Of a stretch of 64,000 nt of DNA, positions 17,969 to 26,219 are shown piece after piece (position 1 is the stretch's first letter; the number at the start of each line of letters is the position of its first letter). Source of the stretch: Streptomyces cinnamoneus (GTDB taxonomy: Bacteria > Actinomycetota > Actinomycetes > Streptomycetales > Streptomycetaceae); NCBI RefSeq assembly GCF_002939475.1, contig NZ_PKFQ01000002.1:62001-126000 (forward strand). Direction: 5' to 3'. Under the pieces are notes generated by a model. The model was not told where the DNA came from and made no database searches. It worked only from the letters and a program-made list of their open reading frames with translations. Position numbers and translations under genes: made by a program.

Positions 17969-19033
17969 ATGGGCGCGCCATCGACGACCACGCCTGCGTC
18001 GGGCACCGCCTTCGACGAGGTGCACATCCTGTGGACCTCCGAGGGCATGAGCTGCGACGGCGACACGGTCTCGGTGACCGCCGCCTCGCTGCCGAGCCTG
18101 GAGGACGTCCTGCTCGGCGCCATCCCCGGCGTCCCCAAGGTCCATCTGCACAACAAGGTGCTGGCCTACGAGACCGGCGACGACTTCATGGCCGCCTTCC
18201 ACCAGGCGGCCCGCGGCGAGCTGGAGCCCTTCATCCTCGTGGTCGAGGGGTCCATCCCCAACGAGAACATCAACGGGGACGGTTACTGGACCGCCATGGG
18301 CAACGACCCGGAGACGGGCGAGCCGATCACCCTCAACGAATGGCTCGACCGGCTGGCCCACCGGGCCTGGGCGGTCGTCGCCATCGGCACCTGCGCCGCC
18401 TACGGCGGCATCCACGCCATGGCGGGCAACCCCACCGGCTGCATGGGACTGGTCGACTACCTCGGCGCGGACTTCCGGTCGGCCGGCGGGCTGCCCGTCG
18501 TCAACGTCCCCGGATGCCCGGTGCAGCCCGACAACTTCATGGAGACCCTGCTGTGGGTCCTGCACCAGGCGGCGGGCCTGGCGCCGGTCATCCCGCTGGA
18601 CGAGCAGCTGCGGCCCACCTGGCTGTTCGGCAAGACCGTCCACGAGGGCTGCGACCGGGCCGCGTACTACGAACAGGGCGACTTCGCCAAGGACTACAAC
18701 TCACCCAAGTGCCAGGTCAAGGTCGGCTGCTGGGGCCCGGTGGTCAACTGCAACGTCACCAAGCGCGGCTGGATGGACGGTGTCGGCGGCTGCCCCAACG
18801 TGGGCGGCATCTGCATCGGCTGCACCATGCCCGGCTTCCCCGACAAGTTCATGCCGTTCATGGACGAACCACCCGGCGGCAGCCTGTCCTCCGGCCTCAT
18901 GAGCGTCTACGGGCCCCTCGTCCGCAGTCTGCGCTCGGTCACCAACTCGGCCGCCAACCGCGAACCGAAGTGGCGCCACAACCGGGACGCCCTCACCAGC
19001 GGCTACGAACCGCGCTGGGGCAGCCGCACCTGA
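17969..19033 (+). CDS. hhyS: High-affinity group 1h [NiFe]-hydrogenase small subunit
   Basis: A 354-residue electron-transfer subunit. Unlike most uptake hydrogenases it has no Tat signal peptide, consistent with the actinobacterial group 1h (group 5) type. Near the N-terminus the proximal-cluster motif is EGMSCDGD with a single Cys (Cys29) followed by Asp residues, instead of the usual CxxC. A Cys3-Asp proximal cluster is known in the structurally studied group 5 enzyme. Later ligands include GTCAAYGG, NVPGCPVQPDN, and the C-terminal CQVKVGCWGP and CPNVGGICIGC. ATG at 17969 follows AAGGGAAGG. It is co-transcribed with hypX and hhyL. Confidence 0.95.
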   Translation: MGAPSTTTPASGTAFDEVHILWTSEGMSCDGDTVSVTAASLPSLEDVLLGAIPGVPKVHLHNKVLAYETGDDFMAAFHQAARGELEPFILVVEGSIPNENINGDGYWTAMGNDPETGEPITLNEWLDRLAHRAWAVVAIGTCAAYGGIHAMAGNPTGCMGLVDYLGADFRSAGGLPVVNVPGCPVQPDNFMETLLWVLHQAAGLAPVIPLDEQLRPTWLFGKTVHEGCDRAAYYEQGDFAKDYNSPKCQVKVGCWGPVVNCNVTKRGWMDGVGGCPNVGGICIGCTMPGFPDKFMPFMDEPPGGSLSSGLMSVYGPLVRSLRSVTNSAANREPKWRHNRDALTSGYEPRWGSRT

Positions 19034-19116
19034 CCCGCACCGCAGCGGGCACCACCCACCCCCCCGACGCCGGGACGACCCCGGAGCACCGCGAGACAGC
19101 GCGAGAGGAACGGCCA

Positions 19117-20904
19117 GTGGCGACCGCCCAGGACAGCGACGCGGCACGAAGCGACCTCACCGAGGTGGCCTTCGACCCCATCACCCGGATCATCGGCAAT
19201 CTGGGCATCTATACGAAGATCGACTTTCCGGGCCGTAAGGTCGTCGAGTGCCGCAGCACCTCGTCCATCTTCCGCGGCTACAGCGTCTTCATGAAGGGCA
19301 AGGACCCGCGCGACGCCCACTTCATCACCAGCCGCATCTGCGGCATCTGCGGGGACAACCACGCCACCTGCTCGGTCTACGCGCAGAACATGGCCTACGG
19401 CATCAAACCGCCGCCGCTCGCCGACTGGATCATCAACCTGGGCGAGGCCGCGGAGTTCATGTTCGACCACACGATCTTCCAGGACAACCTGGTCTTCGTC
19501 GACTTCTGCGAACGCATGGTCAAGGAGACCAACCCCTCGGTCCTCGAACGCGCCGAACGCACCCCCGCGCCGCGCGGCGACCTCCACGGCTTCAAGACCA
19601 TCGCCGACATCATGCGCGCCTTCAACCCCTTCGAGGGCCAAGTCTACAAGGAGGCGCTCCAGATGAGCCGCCTCACCCGCGAGATGTGCTGCCTGATGGA
19701 AGGCCGGCACGTCCACCCTTCGACCCTCTACCCCGGCGGCGTCGGCACGGTCGCCACCCCGCAGCTCTTCACCGACTACCTCGTGCGCCTGACCCGCTGC
19801 CTGGACTTCGTCAAGCGCGCGGTGGCGCTCAACGACGACGTCTTCGACTTCTTCTACGAGGCGCTGCCCGGCTACGACCAGGTCGGCCGCCGGCGCACCC
19901 TGCTCGGCTGCTGGGGCTGCTTCCAGGACCCCGACGTCGTCGACTACGACTACCGCAACATGACCGAGTGGGGCAACGCCATGTTCGTCACCCCCGGCAT
20001 CGTCGTCGACAACGAGCTGGTCACCACCGACCTCGTCGACATCAACCTCGGCCTGCGCGTGCTGCTCGGCAGCTCCTACTACGAGGACTGGGCCGGCGAG
20101 GAGACCTACGTCGACAAGGACCCGCTGGGCAACCCCGTCGACCAGCGCCACCCCTGGAACCAGACCACCCTGCCCAGGCCCCAGAAGCGCGACCTGGACG
20201 GCGGCAACTACAGCTGGGTCATGAGCCCCCGCTGGTACGACAAACGCACCGGCGACCATCTCGCCCTCGACACCGGCGGCGGCCCGCTCGCCCGCCTGTG
20301 GACCACCGCCCTGGCCGGCAAGGTACGGACCCCCTACGTCCGCTCCACCGGCCACAGCGTCGAGATCGACCTGCCGAAGACGCCCGCCACCCCCGAGACG
20401 CGGCTGGAGTGGAAGCCCCCGCCCTTCCCCAACACCATCGAACGCGACCGGGCGCGCATGTACTTCGTCGCCTACGCCGCCGGCATGGCCCTCCACTTCG
20501 TCGAGCGGGCGCTGGAGGAGGTCAGGGCCGGGCACACCAAGGTCTTCGAGGACTTCAAGGTCCCCAAGGAGGCCATCGGCGTCGGCTTCCACGAGGCCGT
20601 GCGCGGCGTGCTCTCCCACCACCTGGTCATCCGCGACCACAAGATCGCCAACTATCACCCCTACCCGCCCACGCCCTGGAACGCCAGCCCCCGCGACCGC
20701 TACGGCACCCCCGGCCCCTACGAGGACGCGGTGCAGGGCATGCCGATCTTCGAGGAGAACGGCCCGGACGGCTTCAAGGGCATCGACATCATGCGCACCG
20801 TGCGCAGCTTCGACCCCTGCCTGCCGTGCGGCGTCCACATGTACCTCGGGGACGGACGCACCGTGCGGCAGAGCCACTCGCCCACCCTCGGCGCCCTGGC
20901 CTAG
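19117..20904 (+). CDS. hhyL: High-affinity group 1h [NiFe]-hydrogenase large subunit
   Basis: A 595-residue catalytic subunit. The L1 motif RICGICGDNHATC supplies Cys75/Cys78, and the L2 motif DPCLPCGVH supplies Cys568/Cys571 for nickel. Residues after His574 form a 21-residue C-terminal extension, the usual substrate of a maturation endopeptidase such as the one at 24062. Enzymes of this type oxidise atmospheric H2 in dormant or sporulating actinobacteria. GTG at 19117 is chosen because GAGAGGAAC precedes it and the family alignment starts within about 15 residues. Confidence 0.96.
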   Translation: MATAQDSDAARSDLTEVAFDPITRIIGNLGIYTKIDFPGRKVVECRSTSSIFRGYSVFMKGKDPRDAHFITSRICGICGDNHATCSVYAQNMAYGIKPPPLADWIINLGEAAEFMFDHTIFQDNLVFVDFCERMVKETNPSVLERAERTPAPRGDLHGFKTIADIMRAFNPFEGQVYKEALQMSRLTREMCCLMEGRHVHPSTLYPGGVGTVATPQLFTDYLVRLTRCLDFVKRAVALNDDVFDFFYEALPGYDQVGRRRTLLGCWGCFQDPDVVDYDYRNMTEWGNAMFVTPGIVVDNELVTTDLVDINLGLRVLLGSSYYEDWAGEETYVDKDPLGNPVDQRHPWNQTTLPRPQKRDLDGGNYSWVMSPRWYDKRTGDHLALDTGGGPLARLWTTALAGKVRTPYVRSTGHSVEIDLPKTPATPETRLEWKPPPFPNTIERDRARMYFVAYAAGMALHFVERALEEVRAGHTKVFEDFKVPKEAIGVGFHEAVRGVLSHHLVIRDHKIANYHPYPPTPWNASPRDRYGTPGPYEDAVQGMPIFEENGPDGFKGIDIMRTVRSFDPCLPCGVHMYLGDGRTVRQSHSPTLGALA

Positions 20905-20916
20905 GCGGTCGTGACC

Positions 20917-21450
20917 ATGCCCCTGACCGACCAGGAGACCCGCGAACGGGTGGCCCGCGCCGAGGCCCTGCTCTCGGAGCTCGCCACCCTGCCCGACGGG
21001 CCCGTCCGCGCACAGGTGACGGACACCCTCCACGCCGTCGTCGGGCTCTACGGCGAGTGCCTGGCCCGCGTCATGCTGCACGCGCGGGACGCCCGCGCCG
21101 CCCTGGCCGCCGACGAACTCGTCGGCCACCTCCTGCTCGTCCACGACCTGCACCCCGACCCCGTCGAGACCCGGGTGCGGCGCGCCCTGGAGGACGTACG
21201 CGCCCAGGGCGACGCCGAACTCGTCGCCGTCGACGGGCCGGTGGCCCGCGTCCGGCTGCGGGCCCGCGGGTGCGGCTCGTCCACCGCCGCCCTGGGCCGG
21301 GCCGTCGAGGACGCCGTGACGCGGGCCGCACCCGAGATCGAGCGGGTGGAGACCGAACAGGGCGCCGCCCCCGGCACCCTGATCGCCGTCGAGTCCCTTT
21401 TCCGCCCCGGCACCCCCGCCGGCCACGAGGCGGACGGGTGCCCCCGATGA
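20917..21450 (+). CDS. NifU-like domain protein of the hydrogenase island
   Basis: A 177-residue protein whose C-terminal half (about 85-165) resembles the NifU/Nfu domain, but the canonical CxxC is replaced by the single-Cys motif ARGCGSSTAAL. The N-terminal half is helical. An Fe-S delivery or scaffold role for the hydrogenase is plausible, but with one Cys it would need a partner or dimer. ATG at 20917 is favoured because AGGCGG lies 8 bases upstream; GTG at 20911 would add two residues. Its stop overlaps the next gene (ATGA). Confidence 0.75.
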   Translation: MPLTDQETRERVARAEALLSELATLPDGPVRAQVTDTLHAVVGLYGECLARVMLHARDARAALAADELVGHLLLVHDLHPDPVETRVRRALEDVRAQGDAELVAVDGPVARVRLRARGCGSSTAALGRAVEDAVTRAAPEIERVETEQGAAPGTLIAVESLFRPGTPAGHEADGCPR

Positions 21451-22091
21451 GCGCCGCACGGACCGCCTCCCCGAGGCTGCGGGAACTCGCCCGCCGCCCC
21501 GCCCCCGAGCCCGTGAACGCCCCCGGCGAGCGCTGCGACCTCTGCGCGGAGCCCCTCGCGGACGACCATCGCCACCTGCTGGACGCCTCCGGCGGGCACA
21601 CCGTGCTCTGCGCCTGCCGGGCCTGCTCCCTCCTCTTCGACCGGAGCGAGGCGGGCGGCCGGCACTACAAACTGCTGCCCCGGCGCCGGCTGCGCCTGGA
21701 CGGCTTCACCGTCGACGACGCGCTGTGGGCGTCCCTGGGCATCCCCGTGGGACTCGCCTTCTTCGTCCGCGACGACGCGTCCGGGCGGACGACCGTGGGC
21801 TACCCCAGCCCCCTGGGGACCACCCGCTCGGAACTGGACGCCGCCGTCTGGCACGACCTCGCCCGCGGCCACCCCGCCCTCGCGGAGCTGGCCGCCGACG
21901 TCGAGGCCCTGCTCGTCCACCGCGTACCCGGCGCACCCCCGCAGCACTGGATCGTCCCGCTGGACGACTGCTACCGCCTGGTAGCCGTCGTCCGTGCCCA
22001 CTGGAAGGGACTGGCCGGCGGGCCCGAGGTGTGGACCCGCATCCAGCGGTTCTTCACCGGCCTGGCACGGCCCGAACCCGCACACCGCTAG
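21447..22091 (+). CDS. DUF5947 family protein
   Basis: A 214-residue protein with a treble-clef-like cysteine set, CDLC near residue 29 and CACRAC near residue 53, consistent with a zinc- or Fe-S-binding knuckle. The rest is mixed alpha/beta with FFVRDD, GYPSPLG and HWIVPLDDCYRLVAVVRAHWKG. This family is typically found beside actinobacterial high-affinity hydrogenases and has no assigned function. A rubredoxin-like electron-transfer or assembly role is only a guess. The ATGA overlap with the upstream gene indicates coupling. Confidence 0.8.
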   Translation: MSAARTASPRLRELARRPAPEPVNAPGERCDLCAEPLADDHRHLLDASGGHTVLCACRACSLLFDRSEAGGRHYKLLPRRRLRLDGFTVDDALWASLGIPVGLAFFVRDDASGRTTVGYPSPLGTTRSELDAAVWHDLARGHPALAELAADVEALLVHRVPGAPPQHWIVPLDDCYRLVAVVRAHWKGLAGGPEVWTRIQRFFTGLARPEPAHR

Positions 22092-22102
22092 GAGGCGACG
22101 AC

Positions 22103-22312
22103 ATGGCCGACATCACACGGGGCAAACCCCACGTGCACCCCGACAAGGCGGCACACGTGCCCGGCGTCCGGGAGGGCAACCTCACCGGCCACTACCAGCG
22201 CCAGTCCGGCCACCTGCCCGACGGCCGGTCCACGGCGCGCCGTTCCACCGGGGTCTGCTCCCGGTCGAGGAACCCGATCCTGCCCGACATGCCCAACCTC
22301 TCGCCCGCGTGA
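22103..22312 (+). CDS. 69-residue conserved-looking peptide in the hydrogenase operon
   Basis: A 69-residue basic, His-containing peptide (MADITRGKPHVHPDKAAHVPGV at its start) with no membrane segment. It has an AGGAGG ribosome site at the upstream stop and overlaps the next gene by GTGA, so it is translated as part of the operon. It contains one Cys and several His, which could bind metal. I do not recognise the family. Confidence 0.7.
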   Translation: MADITRGKPHVHPDKAAHVPGVREGNLTGHYQRQSGHLPDGRSTARRSTGVCSRSRNPILPDMPNLSPA

Positions 22313-23031
22313 GCGGCGTCCGGCAGGACCGGCGGCAGGGGCGGGACCCGCACGACGGCATCGCCGACCTGGCCTTCGCCGTCACCGGGGCCCGCCCGCT
22401 GGAGCACGCGGCGGTGCCCACCCTCGCCTTCCGGCTGGACATCGCCCGCACCGGCGGCGGACCGGTGCGCTCCGTCACCCTCACCACGACGGTCCGGATC
22501 GCGGCGGCACGACGCCGCTACGCCCCAGCCGAACGACTGTCCCTAGCCAGGGTGTTCGGCCAGGACGACCAGTGGGCCGCCGCCCTGCGCCCCCTGGCCT
22601 GGGCCCGGCTGACCACGACCGTGCCGCCCTTCGACGACTCCGCCACCGTCGACCTGCCCGTGCCCTGCACCCACGAGGGCGAACTGGCCGTCACCTCCTA
22701 CTTCGACGCCGTGCGCGACACCGTCGTGCCGCTGGACTTCCTCTTCAACGGCACCGTCTTCCACACCGGAGCGGACGGCGCGCTGCGCACCTCGCAGATC
22801 TGCTGGGCCAGGGAGAGCTCCTACGACCTGCCCGCCGGGCTCTGGCACTCCCTGACGGCCCGCTACTTCGGCGGCACCCGCTGGCTGAGGGTCTCCCGGG
22901 AGGCCCACGACGACCTCGCCGCCTACCGCGACCGGCACGCCCTGGCCGACTGGGACACCACCGTCCGGGCGCTGCTCGACGGGACGGCCCCCGTCCCCGC
23001 CCCGGAGGGAGCCGCGGCATGGACGCGGTAG
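22309..23031 (+). CDS. DUF6084 family protein
   Basis: A 240-residue cytoplasmic protein, mostly predicted beta: FRLDIARTGGGPVRSVTLTTTVRI, then PVPCTHEGELAVTSYFDA. Two cysteines are seen (PVPCTHEG, SQICWARE). It matches the DUF6084 group found in hydrogenase loci; the function is unknown. GTG at 22309 overlaps the upstream TGA. Its 3' end overlaps the next gene by 13 bases. Confidence 0.75.
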   Translation: MSGVRQDRRQGRDPHDGIADLAFAVTGARPLEHAAVPTLAFRLDIARTGGGPVRSVTLTTTVRIAAARRRYAPAERLSLARVFGQDDQWAAALRPLAWARLTTTVPPFDDSATVDLPVPCTHEGELAVTSYFDAVRDTVVPLDFLFNGTVFHTGADGALRTSQICWARESSYDLPAGLWHSLTARYFGGTRWLRVSREAHDDLAAYRDRHALADWDTTVRALLDGTAPVPAPEGAAAWTR

Positions 23032-24065
23032 AGGCCGCCGTGGAGAAGATCGCCCGCACCTGTCTGTACGAGGGCTACCTGCTGTGGCCCTACCGCCGCT
23101 CGGCCCTGAAGAACACCCGGCGCTGGACCTTCGGCGGCGTCTTCCCCCACGGCCGGGCCGCGGAGCTGGGCGAGCCGTCCCGCATGCGCACGGAGGTGCT
23201 GCTCGCCTCCGACGGCACCGCGGAGGTGTTCGTCCGCCTGCGGTTCCTCCACGTCGTTGAACGGCAGGTCCACCGCCTCGGACCCGGCGGCAGCGAACCC
23301 GTGGACGCCCTCACCGTCGCCGGCAGGCGCTACCTCACCTGGCACGAGGCCACCGAACGCGCCTGGACCCTCGCCCCCTTCAGGCCCGCCGACGGCCCCC
23401 GCAGCACCACCGTCGCCGTGCCCGGCGGCACGGCCGAGGAACCGCTCGACGACGGGGACGGACGACGCGCCGGCGTCCTGGTGCGCAGCTGGCGGCCCCT
23501 GGAGGGCGTCGTCGAGCTCGACGCCGTACCGCTGCCGGGCGACGTCTGGCGCGTCGCCGTGACCCTCACCAACACGACCGCCTGCCCGCCGCCCCCCGAT
23601 CCGCGCACCGCGCGCGACGCCCTGGCCGCCCACGGCTTCATGTCCACCCACACCGTGCTGCGCTGCTCCGAGGGCGCCGCCTTCGTCTCGCTCGCCGACC
23701 CACCCGCCCCGCTGCGCGGGGCCGCGGACTCCTGCCGGAACGAGGGCACCTGGCCCGTCCTCGTGGGCCGGCCGGCGGGGGACCGGCAGCGGGCCCGCTC
23801 GGTGCTGTCCTCGCCCGTCACCCTGGAGGACTTCCCGGCCGTCGCGCCCGAGAGCCCCGGCGACCTGTTCGACGGCGGGGAGATCGACCAGCTCCTCATC
23901 CTCAGCGTGCTCAGCCTCACCCCGCGCGAACAGGAGGAAGCCCGTGCCAGCGACCCCAGGGCCCGCGAGATCCTGGACCGCTGCGCGGCCCTTTCCGCCG
24001 ACGAGCTGATGGCTCTGCACGGCACGATCAGAGAGTTCCGCCCACCGAAGGAGGCTGCCCCATGA
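23019..24065 (+). CDS. Uncharacterised 348-residue protein of the hydrogenase island
   Basis: A 348-residue soluble protein starting MDAVEAAVEKIARTCLYEGY. It has a motif LLWPYRRSALKN, a beta-rich middle, HGFMSTHTVLRC and a helical C-terminus (SLTPREQEEARASDPRAREIL). It resembles unnamed proteins beside group 1h hydrogenases. No catalytic motif is recognised. It overlaps both neighbours (13 and 4 bases), so it is tightly co-expressed. Confidence 0.75.
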   Translation: MDAVEAAVEKIARTCLYEGYLLWPYRRSALKNTRRWTFGGVFPHGRAAELGEPSRMRTEVLLASDGTAEVFVRLRFLHVVERQVHRLGPGGSEPVDALTVAGRRYLTWHEATERAWTLAPFRPADGPRSTTVAVPGGTAEEPLDDGDGRRAGVLVRSWRPLEGVVELDAVPLPGDVWRVAVTLTNTTACPPPPDPRTARDALAAHGFMSTHTVLRCSEGAAFVSLADPPAPLRGAADSCRNEGTWPVLVGRPAGDRQRARSVLSSPVTLEDFPAVAPESPGDLFDGGEIDQLLILSVLSLTPREQEEARASDPRAREILDRCAALSADELMALHGTIREFRPPKEAAP

Positions 24066-24874
24066 GAAGCGTGCCGATCGGCGGTGTCCGCGTGCGCCGC
24101 GGCAGCCGGGTCCGGCTGCGGCCCGTCGGCCGGGCCGACGTCCTGGACCCGTCGCTCACCGGGCGCGTCGCCGAGGTGACGGAGTTGACGGAGGACCTGG
24201 AGGGCCGGGTCCAGCTGGTCGTCAGCCTCGACGGCGACGCCGGCCGTGACTTCGCCACGGGCCTGGGCCACCGCTTCTTCTTCTCACCCGAGGAAGTGGA
24301 ACCCGTCGTCGGCGAGACCGCCCCGCCCACCGCCCGCGTCCTGATCGCCGGCATCGGCAACGTCTTCCTGGCCGACGACGCCTTCGGCCCCGAAGTCGTC
24401 GCCGCTCTGCGCCGCCGCCCCGTGGCCGCCGGCGTGCACGTCGCCGACTTCGGCATCCGGGGCATGGACCTGGCCCACCGGCTGCTCGACGGCTACGACG
24501 TGGCGGTGTTCGTCGACGCGGCGCCGCGCGGCGGGGCACCGGGCACGCTCTACCTCATCGAGCCGGCGCCGGTGGACGCGGCCGCCCCCGCCCCGCCCGA
24601 CGCCCACGGCATGGACCCCGTGCGCGTCCTCGCCCTCGCCCACCGGCTCAGCGCCGCCGGACAGGGGGGAGCGGTGCCCCGCGTCGTCGTCCTCGGCTGC
24701 GAGCCGCTGGTGCGCCTGCGCGGCGACGAGCCCGAGGTCGCCTTCGGCCTCAGCGAACCCGTGCGGGCCGCCGTCCCGGAGGCGGTGCGCTGGCTCGAAT
24801 CGCTCACCCGCGCCCTGCAGGGCGACCCGCGCGCCCCCTTGGACGCGGTGCCCCTCGCCCCCGTGGGCCCCTGA
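24062..24874 (+). CDS. Hydrogenase maturation endopeptidase with extra N-terminal domain
   Basis: A 270-residue protein. Residues about 90-245 match the HyaD/HybD endopeptidase fold that trims the large-subunit C-terminus once nickel is in place: GIGNVFLADDAFGPEVV with the nickel-sensing acid, DFGIRGMDLAH, VDAAPRG and DAHGMDP. The first ~85 residues form a separate basic beta-rich domain (RRGSRVRLRPVGRAD, FATGLGHRFFFSPEEVE). Ordinary family members are about 160 residues, so this is a fusion, perhaps serving substrate recruitment. The start overlaps the upstream stop (ATGA). Confidence 0.88.
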   Translation: MRSVPIGGVRVRRGSRVRLRPVGRADVLDPSLTGRVAEVTELTEDLEGRVQLVVSLDGDAGRDFATGLGHRFFFSPEEVEPVVGETAPPTARVLIAGIGNVFLADDAFGPEVVAALRRRPVAAGVHVADFGIRGMDLAHRLLDGYDVAVFVDAAPRGGAPGTLYLIEPAPVDAAAPAPPDAHGMDPVRVLALAHRLSAAGQGGAVPRVVVLGCEPLVRLRGDEPEVAFGLSEPVRAAVPEAVRWLESLTRALQGDPRAPLDAVPLAPVGP

Positions 24875-24896
24875 AGCCGGCGAGGAGGTGACTGAC

Positions 24897-25028
24897 ATGA
24901 GGAACGGCATCTTCATCCCGGCGGTCGTGGTGCGCGTCGCCGTCGGCGCCCTCGCCCTGGCCGCCGCCGCGGCCGTCGTCTTCAACGCGCCCGACGCCGT
25001 GCGCTACTTCAAGATGGAGACCATGTAG
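24897..25028 (+). CDS. 43-residue DUF6893-like membrane peptide
   Basis: A very short gene: MRNGIFIPAVVVRVAVG followed by an Ala/Val-rich membrane span, then NAPDAVRYFKMETM. The N-span-(S/N)xPDxxRYxKM pattern matches the DUF6893 small proteins of streptomycetes. GAGGAGG lies 6-8 bases upstream. As the last gene of the operon it may anchor the hydrogenase to the membrane; that is inference. Confidence 0.75.
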   Translation: MRNGIFIPAVVVRVAVGALALAAAAAVVFNAPDAVRYFKMETM

Positions 25029-25035
25029 CCGTCGG

Positions 25036-25056
25036 CCGCCCGCGTGGCGCGGGCGG
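25036..25056. terminator. Bidirectional terminator at the end of the hydrogenase operon
   Basis: CCGCCCGCG (25036-25044) and CGCGGGCGG (25048-25056) are perfect inverted copies with a 3-base loop. The element fills the gap between the convergent 43-aa gene and the acyltransferase gene. Confidence 0.75.
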
Positions 25057-25833
25057 TCACTCGCCGTCGGCCACCGCCGCCGTCCCAGCCGGTCCCGTGG
25101 GCCACTCGGCGAGCGCTACGAGCTCGTCGGCGGTGACGCCCTCCGGCACCGGCACCGGCGGCGGCGTGCGCAGCGGGGGCTGCCAGCCCGCTTCCCGGTC
25201 CCAGGTGCGCACGACCTTCGCGGGCGCGCCGGCGACGACCGCGTGGTCGGGGACCTCGCCCCGGACGACCGCGCCGGCGGCGGCCACCACGTTCCGGCCC
25301 AGCCGGGCGCCCGGCAGGATGACCGCTCCGGTGCCGATCCAGCTGCCGGCGCCGATCTCGACCGGGGCGCTGCGGGGCCACTGCTTGCCCACGGGCGTGT
25401 GGGGGTCGTCGTAGCTGTGGTTGGTGGTCGTCACGTACACGCCGGGGCCGAAGAAGCAGTCGTCGCCTATCGTCAGCAGGGTGTCGGCGACCACGTGGCT
25501 GCCGCGGCCGAGGACCACGCCGTTGCCCAGCCGGACGACGGGCTCCGGGCCGAGGTCGAGGCCGGGCATCATGCCCGCGGTCAGCGTCACGTCCTGGGCG
25601 ATGATGCAGTGGTCGCCCAGCTCGATCCACGGATCGCCGAAGATCGTGCCCTGCGGGAAGGCGAGCCGCGTGCCGGCGCCGATGCGGCGGAACCGGTACG
25701 GGCCGGGGCGCTCGGCGGTCACCGCTCCGGCCTCCCTGAGCCAGCGCGCGCCGCGGTGCACGGCCCGGGAGGCGGTACGGCGCCGCCAGGCCACCAGGGT
25801 CGAGAACACGTTCTGATTCGTCGGCACCCCCAC
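25057..25833 (-). CDS. Left-handed beta-helix acyltransferase
   Basis: A 258-residue hexapeptide-repeat transferase. Repeats run from about residue 75 to 195 (IELGDHCIIAQDV, VRLGNGVVLGRGSHV, LTIGDDCFFGPGV). They include the TTNHSYDDPH loop with the likely catalytic His, and end GAVVRGEVPDHAVVAGAPAKVVR, as in maltose/galactoside O-acetyltransferases. It would move an acetyl or other acyl group to a sugar or polyol. The start is taken as GTG at 25831-25833; a second GTG lies two codons later. Confidence 0.85.
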   Translation of the reverse strand: MGVPTNQNVFSTLVAWRRRTASRAVHRGARWLREAGAVTAERPGPYRFRRIGAGTRLAFPQGTIFGDPWIELGDHCIIAQDVTLTAGMMPGLDLGPEPVVRLGNGVVLGRGSHVVADTLLTIGDDCFFGPGVYVTTTNHSYDDPHTPVGKQWPRSAPVEIGAGSWIGTGAVILPGARLGRNVVAAAGAVVRGEVPDHAVVAGAPAKVVRTWDREAGWQPPLRTPPPVPVPEGVTADELVALAEWPTGPAGTAAVADGE

Positions 25834-25893
25834 ACGGTACTCAGGCTCCCCACCGCTCCTTCCGGGGCCGTGCTGTGATCTTCACCCCACGGC

Positions 25894-26049
25894 TTAGGGG
25901 TGGCGGTTGTGCCAGGCGCTGTAGAGGCCCGTGAGGATCGCCGCGTACTCGGTGAGGGCGGCGGGGGTGGTGTGACCGAAGAGGATGAGCGTGACGCAGG
26001 CGGCCATGGTGACCGCGAAGGCCCATACCTGAGAGGCGCTGCCGTTCAT
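25894..26049 (-). CDS. 51-residue small membrane protein
   Basis: A short hydrophobic protein: MNGSASQVWAFAVTMAACV, a membrane span, then a second hydrophobic part ending SAWHNRHP. AAGGAGG lies about 6 bases before the ATG, which strongly supports translation. Function unknown. It is isolated between the acyltransferase and the terminator of the WD40 gene. Confidence 0.65.
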   Translation of the reverse strand: MNGSASQVWAFAVTMAACVTLILFGHTTPAALTEYAAILTGLYSAWHNRHP

Positions 26050-26155
26050 GGGGGTCCTCCTTCGTGAGGGGGTGGGGGCTGGCCGAGGCGCCGCGGGTGG
26101 CGGAATCATCACTTCCGGCACTGTGAGTCTCGGTAGGCGACGGGGCGCCGGTACA

Positions 26156-26199
26156 GGGGTTGCCCGTTGCCCGTGGGGCAAGAGGCACCGGGCAACCCC
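26156..26199 (-). terminator. Terminator of the nSTAND/WD40 gene
   Basis: GGGGTTGCCCG (26156-26166) and CGGGCAACCCC (26189-26199) form a perfect 11-bp stem, with an inner TTGCCC/GGGCAA hairpin. It begins 20 bases beyond the stop. Confidence 0.7.
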
Positions 26200-26219
26200 G
26201 CCGTACGGTCCCGGCGCCT

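Noticed and set aside
19003..21459. 818-aa open frame on the minus strand
   Set aside because: It is antisense to hhyL and the NifU-like gene, with no recognisable domain.
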